Counted from the first letter of the stretch, positions 18,182 to 27,670 are shown. The stretch: DNA of 64,000 nt from Kitasatospora sp. NBC_01266 (GCF_036242395.1 NZ_CP108458.1:496001-560000); one strand, 5' to 3'. Program-made: numbers and translations. Notes: a model not told the origin generated them from the sequence alone.

Positions 18182-21100
18182 CGGCGCCGGTGGCGGACAT
18201 GACGATGCGCCGGCTCCCGCCGGTGGCCGTGGTCGGCATGGCGGTGCTGCTGCCCGGCGCGCCGGACCTGGCGAGCTACTGGCGCAACCTGCTGGGCGGC
18301 GTGGACGCGATCACCGACGTTCCCGAGGGGCGCTGGGACGCGGACTACTACGACCCGGGCGCGGCCACCGGACCGGCCGCCCCCGACCGGCTCTACTGCC
18401 GGCGCGGCGGCTTCCTGGACGGCTCGGTGGCGGTGCAGCCGACCCGGTTCGGCATCGTGCCCACCTCGGTGGCCGGTGCCGAGCCCGACCAGCTGATCGC
18501 GCTCCAGGTCGCCGCCGCCGCGATCGAGGACGCGGGCGGCCCGGACCGGCTGCCGGACCGCGACCGGGTCGGGGTGGTGCTGGGCCGGGGCGGGTACCTG
18601 ACGCCCGGCCTGGTCCGGCTCGACCAGCGGGTCCGTGGCGCACACCAGCTGGTGCGCACCCTCGGCGAGCTGCTGCCCGAGCTGACGGACAGTCAGCTCG
18701 GGCGGGTCCGCGAAGCGTTCACCGATCAGCTGGGTCCCGACCGGCCGGAGGCGGCGATCGGCCTGGTTCCCAACCTGGCCGCCTCCCGGCTGGCCAACCG
18801 GCTCGACCTGCGCGGCCCCGCCTACACGGTGGACGCCGCCTGCGCCTCCTCGCTGGTCGCCGTCGACCAGGCGGTGGGTGAACTGGCCACCGGGCGCTGC
18901 GATGTGGTGCTGGCCGGCGGGGTGCACCACTGCCACGACGTCACGCTGTGGAGCGTCTTCGCGCAGTTGCGGGCGCTCTCCGCCAGCCAGCGGATCCGCC
19001 CGTTCCACCGGGGCGCCGACGGACTGCTGATCGGCGAGGGCACCGGCGTGGTGGTGCTCAAGCGGCTCGCCGACGCCGAGCGGGACGGGGACCGGGTGTA
19101 CGCGGTGATCCGGGGCACCGGCGTGGCCGGCGACGGCCGCACCGCCGGGCTCGCCAATCCCGACCCCGGCGGCCAGGCCCGGGCCGTGCGGGCGGCCTGG
19201 CGGGCCGCCGGGCTGGACCCGACCGAGGCGGGCGCACTCGGCCTGCTGGAGGCCCACGGCACCGCGACCCCGGCCGGTGACGCCGCCGAACTCGCCACCC
19301 TGGCTGAGGTGTTCGGCCCGGCCGGCAGCGGCGAGCGGGCCGTTCTGGGCTCCGTGAAGTCCATGATCGGCCACACCATGCCGGCCGCCGGCGTGGCCGG
19401 TCTGGTCAAGGCGGCACTGGCCGTGCACCATGGCATGCTGCTCCCGACCCTGCACTGCGAGGATCCGCATCCGGCGCTGGCCGACACCCGCTTTCGCACC
19501 ATCGAGGCCGCCCAGCCCTGGCCGAGCACTCCGGGCGGGCCGCCGCGCCGGGCGGGGGTGAACGCCTTCGGCTTCGGCGGCATCAACGCCCATGTGGTGC
19601 TGGAGCAGGCGCCGGGCGCCCCGGCCGCCCTGCCCGCGCCACGGATCACGGTCAGCGAGCCCGAGCGGGTGCTGTACCTGGCCGCCGACGGACCCGAGCA
19701 GCTGGCCGGGCTGCTGGCGGCCGACGACTCGTCCCTGCTGGCCGGCGGCCGGACGGAGCCGGGCCGGACCGCGCCGCGCTGCCGGGTCGCGATCGCCGAC
19801 CCGACGGCGAAGCGGCTGACCCTGGCCCGCCGGGCGGTGGCCCGCGGCCGCTCCTGGCGCGGGCGCAACGACGTGTGGTTCGCCCCGCGACCGCTGCTCG
19901 AACCGGGGGCCGGGGGCCGGGTCGCCTTCCTCTTCCCGGGCCTGGAGGGCGAGTTCCTCCCCCGGGTGGACGAGGTGGCCGACCACTTCGGTCTGGCCCG
20001 CCCACTGCCCGCGCGCAGCGCCTCGGTCGGCGACATCGGACGGCACGGGCTCGGCGTGGTCACCGTCGGGCGGCTGCTCGACACGGCGCTGCGCCGGATC
20101 GGCGTGCGCCCCGACGGCGTGGCCGGGCACAGTGTCGGCGAGTGGACCGCCATGATCGCGGGCGGCATCTACTCCGGCGCCTCGGTGGACGCCTTCCTGG
20201 CGGCCTTCGACCCGGACTCGCTGCGGGTGCCGGGCCTGGCCTTCGCCGCGCTCGGCGCCCCCGCCGAGCGGGTGCTGGAGGCACTGGCGAGCGTCGAGGG
20301 CATGGCCCAGGTGGTCCTGTCGCACGACAACGCACCGCAGCAGTCGATCGTCTGCGGCCCCGAGCAGCCCATCGAGCGGCTGGTGCACTGGTTCCGGGCG
20401 CGCGGCGTGCTGGGCCAGGTGCTGCCGTTCCAGTCCGGTTTCCACACCCCGATGCTGGCGCCCTACCTGGACCCGATCCGGCAGGCCGCCGACCGCATCG
20501 AGCTGCACCGGCCGAGCGTGCCGGTCTGGTCCGGCACCACCGCCGCCCCGTTCCCGGCCACCGAGGCGGCGGTGCGCGCGCTGTTCGTCCGGCACCTGCT
20601 GGAGCCGGTACGGTTCCGCCCGCTGGTGGAGGCGATGTACGCGGCGGGCTTCCGGGCCTTCGTCCAGGTGGGTACCGGCCAGCTCGCCTCGCTGGTGGGC
20701 GACACGCTGGGCGAGCGCGAGCACCTGGCGATCGCGGCCAACTCCCCGCACCGCGACGGGCTGGCGCAACTGCGCCGGGTGGCCGCGGCGCTCTGGGTGG
20801 AGGGCGCGGAACCGGACACGGCGGCGCTGCTGCCCGGCCGGAGCGGGGCTGCGACTGCGACTGCTTCGGCCTCGGCTTCGGTCCCCGCCGAACGGGTGCA
20901 CCCGGCGGTGCCGCTGGACCTGGGCGGGGCGCTCGTCTCGCTGGATCCGGCGGCGCGCACCGCGCTGCGCGCCGAGCTGACCGGGCGTCAGGGATCCTTC
21001 CCCGCACCCGGACCCGGACCCGACCGGCGGCTGGCCGCGTTCGCGGACCGCTTCCCGCTGGCGGCCGAACTCGACGCGCTGCTGCGCGAGACCGAGCAGG

Positions 21101-22770
21101 CCGCCGCCGAACTCATCGGCGCGGGAGGGAAGTCCGCGGGCACCGCACCGGCGGTCCGCACCGATCCACTCCCCCCGGCGGCACCCGCCCCGGGCGGCAC
21201 GCTGCACGTCTCGCTGGAGACCATGCCGTACCTGCTCGACCACTGCTTCTTCCGCCAACGCCCCGACTGGCCCGACCCGGCGGACCGCTGGCCCGTGGTG
21301 CCCGCCACCACCATCGTGCAGCACCTGATGGACGCGGCCGAACGGGCCAGGCCCGGCCAACTGGCCGCCACCGTCCACGATCTGCGGTTCGGCCAGTGGG
21401 TCCCGGCCGCGACCCCACTGGACGTCGACCTCACCCTGGAGGATGCCGGGCCGAACCGCTTCACCGCCGCGTTCGGCACCTTCGCCGGCGGCACGGTCGA
21501 GCTGACGGACCGTCACCCCGGGCCGCCCGCCCCGTGGCCCGTGGAGCACGAGGGGGAACGCGAGCCGCAGCTGACGGCGGCCGAGCTCTACGCGCAGCGG
21601 TGGATGTTCCACGGCCCGGCGTTCCAGGGCCTGACCGAGCTGACCGCACTCGGCGAAGCCCACGTGCGCGGGGTGATCACCGCACCGGCCGCGCCCGGCG
21701 CCCTGCTGGACAACGTCGGCCAGCTGCTCGGCTACTGGATCATGGCGACCCGCACCGAGCGCACCGTCGTCTTCCCGGTCGGGATGCGGCAGTTGCGCTT
21801 CCACGGGCCGGCGCCGCAGCCCGGCACCCGGCTGCACTGCCACATCCGGATCACCCGGCTGACCGACACCGCGCTGGAAGCCGACGTGCAACTGCGGGCC
21901 GGTGACAGGGTCTGGGCGGAGGTCGACGGCTGGCAGGACCGGCGCTTCGACAGCCACCCGGAGACCCGGCCGGTCGAACGCTTCGCCGACCGCAACACGC
22001 TCTCCCGGCCCCGACCCGGCGGCTGGGTGGTGCTGCACGAGCGCTGGCCGGACCTCGCCTCCCGCGACCTGATCATGCGCAACCACCTGAGCTCGGCGGA
22101 GCGCGCCCGCTACGAGCAGCAGCCGCCGCGCGGGCGCCGGGCCTGGCTGCTGGGCCGGATCGCGGTCAAGGACGCGGTGCGCCAGTGGCTCTGGGAGCAG
22201 GGCGAGGGGCCGGTCTTCCCCGCCGAGATCGAGGTGCTCAACGATCCCAGCGGCCGACCCCGGGTGGCCGGGCTGCACGGCCGCATCCTGCCCGCCCTGG
22301 ACGTCTCGCTCGCCCACCGGGCCGAGGCGGCCGTGGCGCTGGTCCACCCGGTCCGGCCCAGCGGCGGGCCGGGGGCGGGCATCGACCTGGAGGAGGTCAC
22401 CGAGCGCCCAGCCGGGACCCTGGAGGTCGCCCTCGGTCCGGCCGAGCGCCATCTTCTGACGGACTGTCAGCGGCTGCACGGCGGCTCCGAGGCACTCTGG
22501 TTCGCCCGGTTCTGGGCGGCGAAGGAGGCCGTGGCCAAGGCGCAGGGCACCGGCCTGGGGGGCCGGCCACGCGAGTTCGCCGTCATCGAGGCCGAGCCCG
22601 CCACCCTGCTGGTGGCCGTGGACGGACCCGATGGACCGTACCTGCACCGACTGCGCTGCACCGAGCTGAACAGCCCACCCGACCTGCCGGAGCGCCACTA
22701 CGTCGTGGCCTGGACCACGGCGGACGACCCCGCGGCAGACCGCCCCGACGAGAGGACCCAACCCAAGTGA
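18178..22770 (+). CDS. PUFA-like synthase second subunit: KS, AT, DH, phosphopantetheinyl transferase
   Basis: A 1530-residue partner synthase. The KS covers about residues 14-470 with intact Cys (DAACASSL, about 220) and both His motifs (EAHGTA, GHTM). An AT-like domain covers about 580-850; it keeps the serine motif GHSVGEW but has FPGLEGE in place of the usual GQG-x-Q. A hotdog DH lies at about 1009-1265, with His in LLDHCF and Asp in LLDNVGQ. The C-terminus is an Sfp-type phosphopantetheinyl transferase (GIDLEE near 1401; FWAAKEAVAK near 1445) that would activate the operon's ACPs in cis. The GTG start overlaps the previous stop (GTGA), implying translational coupling. An ATG 21 bases later is an alternative. 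Confidence 0.92.
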   Translation: MTAPVADMTMRRLPPVAVVGMAVLLPGAPDLASYWRNLLGGVDAITDVPEGRWDADYYDPGAATGPAAPDRLYCRRGGFLDGSVAVQPTRFGIVPTSVAGAEPDQLIALQVAAAAIEDAGGPDRLPDRDRVGVVLGRGGYLTPGLVRLDQRVRGAHQLVRTLGELLPELTDSQLGRVREAFTDQLGPDRPEAAIGLVPNLAASRLANRLDLRGPAYTVDAACASSLVAVDQAVGELATGRCDVVLAGGVHHCHDVTLWSVFAQLRALSASQRIRPFHRGADGLLIGEGTGVVVLKRLADAERDGDRVYAVIRGTGVAGDGRTAGLANPDPGGQARAVRAAWRAAGLDPTEAGALGLLEAHGTATPAGDAAELATLAEVFGPAGSGERAVLGSVKSMIGHTMPAAGVAGLVKAALAVHHGMLLPTLHCEDPHPALADTRFRTIEAAQPWPSTPGGPPRRAGVNAFGFGGINAHVVLEQAPGAPAALPAPRITVSEPERVLYLAADGPEQLAGLLAADDSSLLAGGRTEPGRTAPRCRVAIADPTAKRLTLARRAVARGRSWRGRNDVWFAPRPLLEPGAGGRVAFLFPGLEGEFLPRVDEVADHFGLARPLPARSASVGDIGRHGLGVVTVGRLLDTALRRIGVRPDGVAGHSVGEWTAMIAGGIYSGASVDAFLAAFDPDSLRVPGLAFAALGAPAERVLEALASVEGMAQVVLSHDNAPQQSIVCGPEQPIERLVHWFRARGVLGQVLPFQSGFHTPMLAPYLDPIRQAADRIELHRPSVPVWSGTTAAPFPATEAAVRALFVRHLLEPVRFRPLVEAMYAAGFRAFVQVGTGQLASLVGDTLGEREHLAIAANSPHRDGLAQLRRVAAALWVEGAEPDTAALLPGRSGAATATASASASVPAERVHPAVPLDLGGALVSLDPAARTALRAELTGRQGSFPAPGPGPDRRLAAFADRFPLAAELDALLRETEQAAAELIGAGGKSAGTAPAVRTDPLPPAAPAPGGTLHVSLETMPYLLDHCFFRQRPDWPDPADRWPVVPATTIVQHLMDAAERARPGQLAATVHDLRFGQWVPAATPLDVDLTLEDAGPNRFTAAFGTFAGGTVELTDRHPGPPAPWPVEHEGEREPQLTAAELYAQRWMFHGPAFQGLTELTALGEAHVRGVITAPAAPGALLDNVGQLLGYWIMATRTERTVVFPVGMRQLRFHGPAPQPGTRLHCHIRITRLTDTALEADVQLRAGDRVWAEVDGWQDRRFDSHPETRPVERFADRNTLSRPRPGGWVVLHERWPDLASRDLIMRNHLSSAERARYEQQPPRGRRAWLLGRIAVKDAVRQWLWEQGEGPVFPAEIEVLNDPSGRPRVAGLHGRILPALDVSLAHRAEAAVALVHPVRPSGGPGAGIDLEEVTERPAGTLEVALGPAERHLLTDCQRLHGGSEALWFARFWAAKEAVAKAQGTGLGGRPREFAVIEAEPATLLVAVDGPDGPYLHRLRCTELNSPPDLPERHYVVAWTTADDPAADRPDERTQPK

Positions 22771-23093
22771 CCAGCAGCGAGCAGCGCGTGGACCTGCGCC
22801 CGCCCACCGAGCAGGAGGTCCTCACCGAGATCACCGGCATGCTGGCCGTGGTGCTGGCGGACTACGGCCTGGACGAGGCCGAGGTCACCATGGAGTCCCG
22901 GTTCACCGACGACCTCGAGTTGGAGAGCATCGACCTGGTGACCCTGGCCGGGCAGCTCCAGGAGCGCTGGGGCGAGCGGATCAACTTCGCCGAGTTCATC
23001 GCCGGGATGGAGCTGGAGGAGATCATCGGCCTCACCGTGGGCCGACTGGTGCGCCATGTGGTGGACCGGCTGCAGCACGCCGAGCGGAGCTGA
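22767..23093 (+). CDS. Free-standing acyl carrier protein
   Basis: A 108-residue ACP. The phosphopantetheine site is Ser54 in DLELESIDLVTL, more like a type II ACP than the DSIKR carriers of the first synthase. The GTG overlaps the synthase stop by four bases, with AGAGGA upstream. As a third carrier in the operon it may receive the finished chain for release, glycosylation or methylation, or load a starter. Which of these is not visible. Confidence 0.9.
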   Translation: MTSSEQRVDLRPPTEQEVLTEITGMLAVVLADYGLDEAEVTMESRFTDDLELESIDLVTLAGQLQERWGERINFAEFIAGMELEEIIGLTVGRLVRHVVDRLQHAERS

Positions 23094-23094
23094 C

Positions 23095-23916
23095 GTGGCC
23101 TTCGTGGACCTCAACGGGCGGCGCTGCCACGTGCAGCGGCTCGCCCCGCCGGACGGGCGTCCGGCCACCGCGACCGCCGTCCTGCTGCACGGGCTGCTCA
23201 CCGACAGCCTGGCGAGCTACTACTTCACCCTGGCCCCCGCGCTGTCGGCCGCCGGGGTGGAGGTGCTGATGTACGACCACCGGGGCCACGGCCGCTCCGA
23301 ACGGCCGCCCACCGGCTACCGGTTGGAGCACTTCGTCGACGACCTGGAGACCCTGCTGGACCGGCTGGCGCTGACCGGCCCGGTCCACCTGCTGGGCAAC
23401 TCCTTCGGCGGCACGGTGGCGTTCGGCCTCGCGGCCAGGCGTCCGGCGCAGGTCGCGAGCATCCTGGCGATCGAGTCCGAGCCGGCCTCGGCGGCCTGGG
23501 CGGCCAAGCTGGACGGCATCCTGCGCCGGGCCGAGCAGGAGCTGGGCGAGGAGCGGACGCTGGCCTGGGTCGCCGAGCAGCGCGGCGCGCACACCGCCAG
23601 GCTGGCCCGCTCGGCCGGCGTGCTGCTGGCCGGCACCTCGCTGGCCCGGGACATCCCGGCCAGCCTGCTGCCCAGCACCGCCGAACTGCGCGCGATCCGC
23701 TGCCCGGTGCTCGCGGTCTACGGCACCGAGTCCGACCTGGCCGACCAGTCCGCCTGGCTGGACGGGCTGCTGGCCGACTGCCGGAGCACCTTCGTGCCCG
23801 ACCAGGAGCACTCCGTTCTGGTCGAAGCCCCGGAGGTGGTGCGCGAACTCGCCTTCGGCTGGCTGCGGGAGCAGGGCGTGGTGCTGCACGGCGAGCCCGA
23901 ACGGAGCCTGCGGTGA
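23095..23916 (+). CDS. Alpha/beta hydrolase, probable chain-release thioesterase
   Basis: A 273-residue alpha/beta hydrolase. The nucleophile is S103 in GNSFGG. The acid is probably the Asp in YGTESDLAD, and the base the His in DQEHSVLVEAP. HGLLTDS supplies the oxyanion region. The GTG lies one base after the ACP stop. Its place between an ACP and a glycosyltransferase, in an operon with no integrated thioesterase domain, makes it the best candidate for releasing the acyl chain by hydrolysis or transfer. This role is inferred from context. Confidence 0.85.
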   Translation: MAFVDLNGRRCHVQRLAPPDGRPATATAVLLHGLLTDSLASYYFTLAPALSAAGVEVLMYDHRGHGRSERPPTGYRLEHFVDDLETLLDRLALTGPVHLLGNSFGGTVAFGLAARRPAQVASILAIESEPASAAWAAKLDGILRRAEQELGEERTLAWVAEQRGAHTARLARSAGVLLAGTSLARDIPASLLPSTAELRAIRCPVLAVYGTESDLADQSAWLDGLLADCRSTFVPDQEHSVLVEAPEVVRELAFGWLREQGVVLHGEPERSLR

Positions 23917-25118
23917 CCCGATTCCTCTTCGTGGTTCCGCCGCTGGTCGGCCACATCAACCCGGCCGTCGGGGTCGCCGCCGAGCTGGCCGCTCGCGGGC
24001 ATACCGTCGCCTGGGCGGGCGTGCCGGACCTGCTCGGCCGGCTCGCGGGCCCGGACGCCGAGGTGTTCGCCTGCGCCGTCCCCGGGTTCGGTCCGGACGG
24101 GGCGGCGGCGCAGCGGCCGCCGGAGTTGCGCGGACCGGCGGCGCTGAAGTTCCTCTGGGAGGAGTTCCTGATCCCGCTCGCCGAGGCGATGGCCCCGGAC
24201 GTGGCGGCGGCGGTGGCGAACTTCTGCCCGGACGTGCTGGTGGTGGACCAGCAGGCGGTGGCCGGTGCGCTGGTCGCCGAACGGCTCGGGCTGCCGTGGG
24301 CCACCTCCGCCACCACCTCGGCGGAGTTCACCGGCGCGCTGGACGGGATGCCGCTGGTGGACGCCTGGGTCCGCGGCCTGCTGCACGAGCTGCGCGGGCG
24401 TCTCGGCGCACCGCCCAGCAGTGTCGACCCGCGCTTCTCCCCGCACCTGATCCTCGCCTTCAGCACCCCCGAACTGGCCGGCGCCGCCGCCCCGGTGGGC
24501 CCGATCCGGTTCGTCGGCCCGGCGCTGGCGGCCCGGCCCGCCGAGCCCGAATTCCCGTGGCAGTGGCTGGACCCGGACCGCTCGACGGTGCTGGTCACCC
24601 TGGGCACGGCCAACACCGATGCGGGCGCCGCGTTCCTGACGGCCTGTCAGGAGACGCTGCGGGAGCGCTCCGGAAGGTTGCAAGGGGTACTGGTCGACCC
24701 CGGCAAGGTGCTCGGCGATCCCGCGCCCGATCCCGACCTGCTGGTGCTGCCCGCCGTTCCGCAGCTGCGGCTGCTGGCGGGCGCCGCCGCCGTGATCTGC
24801 CACGCCGGACACAACACGGTCTGCGAGGCGCTGTGGCACGGCGTGCCGCTGGTCGTCGCCCCGATCCGCGACGACCAACCGGTGGTGGCCGGCCAGGTGG
24901 TGGCCGCCGGCGCCGGCCTGCGGGTGCGGTTCGGGCGGACCAGCGCGGCCAGGCTCGGCCAGGCGCTGGACGCCGTCCTCGACGATCCCGCGCACCGGAC
25001 CGCCGCCCGCCGGGTCGGCGCCTCGTTCCGGGCGGCCGGTGGCGCGGCCCGCGCCGCCGACCACCTGGCGGAGCTGCCCGCTCCGCTGGCCAACCCCGCC
25101 GAGAGGAGCGTCCGTTGA
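23913..25118 (+). CDS. MGT-family glycosyltransferase (GT1 fold)
   Basis: A 401-residue GT-B glycosyltransferase of the macrolide-glycosyltransferase type. The N-terminal acceptor half starts VVPPLVGHINPAVGVA. The nucleotide-sugar half has the signature HAGHNTVCEALWHGVPLV and the acidic RDDQPV at about residues 290-330. The GTG overlaps the hydrolase stop by four bases. It should transfer a sugar from a UDP- or dTDP-sugar to the lipid. No sugar-modifying genes are present, so a common housekeeping sugar is likely. Confidence 0.9.
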   Translation: MTRFLFVVPPLVGHINPAVGVAAELAARGHTVAWAGVPDLLGRLAGPDAEVFACAVPGFGPDGAAAQRPPELRGPAALKFLWEEFLIPLAEAMAPDVAAAVANFCPDVLVVDQQAVAGALVAERLGLPWATSATTSAEFTGALDGMPLVDAWVRGLLHELRGRLGAPPSSVDPRFSPHLILAFSTPELAGAAAPVGPIRFVGPALAARPAEPEFPWQWLDPDRSTVLVTLGTANTDAGAAFLTACQETLRERSGRLQGVLVDPGKVLGDPAPDPDLLVLPAVPQLRLLAGAAAVICHAGHNTVCEALWHGVPLVVAPIRDDQPVVAGQVVAAGAGLRVRFGRTSAARLGQALDAVLDDPAHRTAARRVGASFRAAGGAARAADHLAELPAPLANPAERSVR

Positions 25119-26209
25119 CCGCCACCGAGGCAGGCCCCGGCCCCGACCGGGCAACCGTGCGCAGTCGGCAGGTCGCCGCCCTGCGGCCCGGCTACCAGGC
25201 CGAACTGGCCGACGGCACCGACCGGTTCTTCGAGCCGCGCCGCACCGACTGCCCCTGGTGCGGCGCCACCAGGCTGCGGACCCGGCTGCGCACCGGCGAC
25301 CTGCTGCAGCACAAGCCGGGCCGATTCACCCTGGACCGCTGCGAGGACTGCGGGCACGTCTTCCAGAACCCCCGACTGACCGGCGAGGGACTGGAGTTCT
25401 ACTACCGCGACTTCTACGACGGCCTGGGCGAGCAGCGCCTGAGCGGCGTCTTCGGCACCCGCGCCGAGGTCTACCGGGGCCGCGCCCGGTCGGTGGCGCC
25501 GTTCACCGCCGCACCGGACAGCTGGCTGGATGTCGGCACCGGGCACGGGCACTTCTGCGAGCGGGCCCGCGAGCTCTTCCCGGACACCTCCTTCGACGGC
25601 CTGGACCTCAGCGAGGGCGCTGAGTTGGCCGAACGGCACGGTCGGCTCAGGCGCGGCTTCCGCGGCCTGTTCCCCGACCTGGCCGGGCAACTGACCGGCC
25701 AGTACGACGTGCTGAGCATGTTCCACTACCTGGAGCACAGCACCGAACCGGCCCGCGAACTGGCCGCCGCGCACCAGGTGCTGCGCCCCGGCGGCCTGCT
25801 GCTGATCGAGGTCCCCGACCCGGGCTCCCGGTTCGCCCGGCTGCTGGGGCGCTGGTGGCTGCCCTGGCTGCAGCCGCAGCACCTGCACCTGATGCCGGCC
25901 GCCAACCTGCGCCGCCGGCTGGGCGAGCTGGGCTTCACGGTGGTGCTGGAGCAGCACCGCGAGGCGCACGACCCGGTGGACCTGCTGGCCGCCTGCTGGC
26001 TGCTGCTGGACGCCCTCGCGCCGCCCGAGGACGCGCCGTGGCTGCCGGGCGAGCCGCCGGGGCGGGCACGTCGCGCGCTGCGCGGCGCGCTCTTCCTCGC
26101 CGCCTCGCCCGTGCTGCTGCTCGCGGCCCTGCTGGACCGCCTGCTCGCCCCGCTCGCGGGCCGCACCGGCCTGTCGAACGCCTACCGGCTGCTGGCCCGC
26201 CGCGACTGA
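25115..26209 (+). CDS. Zinc-ribbon class I SAM methyltransferase with C-terminal membrane segment
   Basis: A 364-residue protein. An N-terminal zinc ribbon uses C46/C49 and C76/C79 (CPWC, CEDC). The Methyltransf_23-like domain has WLDVGTGHGH (about 137-146) and the acidic GLDLS. A hydrophobic stretch near residues 325-345 may anchor it to the membrane. The TTG start overlaps the glycosyltransferase stop by four bases and has GAGAGGAG six bases upstream. It may act on the lipid or its sugar at the membrane. It is the last gene of the operon and is followed by a strong hairpin. Confidence 0.85.
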   Translation: MTATEAGPGPDRATVRSRQVAALRPGYQAELADGTDRFFEPRRTDCPWCGATRLRTRLRTGDLLQHKPGRFTLDRCEDCGHVFQNPRLTGEGLEFYYRDFYDGLGEQRLSGVFGTRAEVYRGRARSVAPFTAAPDSWLDVGTGHGHFCERARELFPDTSFDGLDLSEGAELAERHGRLRRGFRGLFPDLAGQLTGQYDVLSMFHYLEHSTEPARELAAAHQVLRPGGLLLIEVPDPGSRFARLLGRWWLPWLQPQHLHLMPAANLRRRLGELGFTVVLEQHREAHDPVDLLAACWLLLDALAPPEDAPWLPGEPPGRARRALRGALFLAASPVLLLAALLDRLLAPLAGRTGLSNAYRLLARRD

Positions 26210-26220
26210 CCGCCGCACCG

Positions 26221-26252
26221 CCGCCCGGCCGGGTCGGGCCCCGGCCGGGCGG
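26221..26252. terminator. Perfect 13-bp hairpin between convergent genes
   Basis: CCGCCCGGCCGGG and its exact complement enclose a six-base loop. It would end both the synthase operon and the opposing monooxygenase transcript. It has no U-tract, as is usual at this GC content. Confidence 0.75.
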
Positions 26253-26269
26253 TCACTCCTTCGCGCCGC

Positions 26270-27532
26270 TCAGCGCCCCAGCGGGCGGCCACCGAAGCCG
26301 TTGCCGCCGCCCGCCCGCAGCCACCACCTCTCGATCGCGCCCTGGTCCATCGCCGCCCAGTCGGGTGTCTCCTGGACCTGGGCGCGACCCAGGCTGCGGC
26401 CGAGCTCCACGGTCGCCCGGCCCATGGGTGCGCGCTCCTGGCTGTAGGCGGTCAGCGCCTCGGTCAGGGTGCCCGCCGAGCGCAGCGCCCGCTCCAGGGC
26501 CGCGGCGTCCTGCAGCGCCTTGATCGCGCCGCTGCCGGTGTTCGGGCGGGCGATCGAGGCGGCGTCGCCGAGCACGGCCAGTCGGCCGGCGGCGTAGTGC
26601 GGGATGGCCATGTCGTACATGGGCTGGACGAACCGCTCCTCGAGCGGGGTGAGGGCGATCACCTCCTGCCAGAACGGCGGGAAGTAGCGCTCCACCAAGT
26701 CCTGCTGATGCCGCGCCAGGTCCTCGGTCACCGCGCGCGGGTGGATGGTCGTCGGGTCGGCGAAGCGGGCCGCCGCCGCGGGCGGCGGGACGGCGTAGAA
26801 GACCCAGTTGACGGAGGCACCGGTGCCGTCCCGCCCGGGGATCCGGTAGACGATCATGTGCCCGCCGGGCCAGACGACGGTCGCCGCGTCGCCCTCCCGG
26901 AAGGCCTCGGGCGGACCCGGCAGCCGGTCGGCGGGCAGCGTGCCACGCCAGGCCAGGTAGCCCCCGTAGCTGGCGGCGACGCCCGGAACCATCGCCGCGC
27001 GCACCAGGGAGCGGTAGCCGTCCGCCCCGACGACCAGGTCGAACCGCTCCTCGCCGCCGTCCGCCAGGACCAGCCGCACGCCGTCCGGCTCCTGCTCGAG
27101 GCTCGAGACGGCGGCGCCCGTCCGGTACTGGACGCTCCCGGGGATCCGGCCGCGCAGCTCGCTCCAGAGCGAGCCCCAGTTGTAGCAGCGGAACGGCATC
27201 GGCACCACGCCGATCGCCCGCCCCGCGCGCTCCTCGCCGTCCCGCACCACCCAGGGACGTCGGGCCAGTTGGATCCACGGCATGTCGGCGTCGAGGAAGC
27301 CGACCGCCGCCAGCTCGGCGTACCGGTCGTTGTGCAGCGCGAGGCCGACGCCCAGGTCCTGGAGGCGGCCGGTGGACCGCTCGAAGACCACCACCTCGTC
27401 GGCCCCGGCCCGGGCCGCGGCGAGCGCGCCGGCGCACCCCGCGATGCTGCCGCCCACCACGGCCACCCGTGCCCCGCGTACCGCCGTCCCAGTCACTTGG
27501 CCCCCATCGCTCTCAGGTCGTCCTTCGAGCAT
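26270..27532 (-). CDS. FAD-dependent monooxygenase (PHBH/UbiH type)
   Basis: A 420-residue group A flavoprotein. The FAD-binding motif is GGSIAG (about 27-32), VVGADGYRSLVR is the DG motif, and GDAASIARPNTGSG is the GD motif. I chose the ATG with GGAG eight bases upstream; a GTG 36 bases later (VTGTAV) also fits. It is divergent from a secreted propeller protein and convergent with the lipid synthase operon, so it could act on that product but is not co-transcribed with it. The substrate is unknown. Confidence 0.87.
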   Translation of the reverse strand: MLEGRPESDGGQVTGTAVRGARVAVVGGSIAGCAGALAAARAGADEVVVFERSTGRLQDLGVGLALHNDRYAELAAVGFLDADMPWIQLARRPWVVRDGEERAGRAIGVVPMPFRCYNWGSLWSELRGRIPGSVQYRTGAAVSSLEQEPDGVRLVLADGGEERFDLVVGADGYRSLVRAAMVPGVAASYGGYLAWRGTLPADRLPGPPEAFREGDAATVVWPGGHMIVYRIPGRDGTGASVNWVFYAVPPPAAAARFADPTTIHPRAVTEDLARHQQDLVERYFPPFWQEVIALTPLEERFVQPMYDMAIPHYAAGRLAVLGDAASIARPNTGSGAIKALQDAAALERALRSAGTLTEALTAYSQERAPMGRATVELGRSLGRAQVQETPDWAAMDQGAIERWWLRAGGGNGFGGRPLGR

Positions 27533-27581
27533 GCTACCGACTCCGGGCAAGGCCACCCGGGCCACCTCCACAAATCCAGAC

Positions 27582-27600
27582 ATAACGTCACTTACGGTAT
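27582..27600. promoter_or_regulatory. Palindromic operator candidate between divergent genes
   Basis: ATAACGTCACTTACGGTAT reads nearly the same on both strands (ATA-x-CGT / ACG-x-TAT). It is centred in the region between the monooxygenase and propeller genes and resembles a TetR- or MarR-class site. A second inverted repeat, ACGGCAC/GTGCCGT, follows at 27604-27624. No regulator gene is adjacent. Confidence 0.45.
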
Positions 27601-27670
27601 GGAACGGCACAGCTGACGTGCCGTCCGGCCGGTCCGGGCCGGAGCAGCAGCCCAAGGGAGCAGCCCCATC

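Noticed and set aside
18160..22761. A 1533-codon open frame on the - strand opposite the second synthase, and a 1607-codon + frame at 11239-16062
   Set aside because: Both are shadow frames produced by third-position GC bias. They are rich in Arg/Gly/Pro or Gln/Val/His without any domain, and the true frames encode complete synthases.
10994..22770. Enediyne or heterocyst-glycolipid type synthase
   Set aside because: Enediyne synthases keep KS-AT-ACP-KR-DH-PPTase in one protein with a single distinct ACP. Here the domains are split over two proteins with tandem L-x-IDSIKR carriers and reductase-like barrels, which fits the PUFA/secondary-lipid group better. An hgl link cannot be fully excluded.
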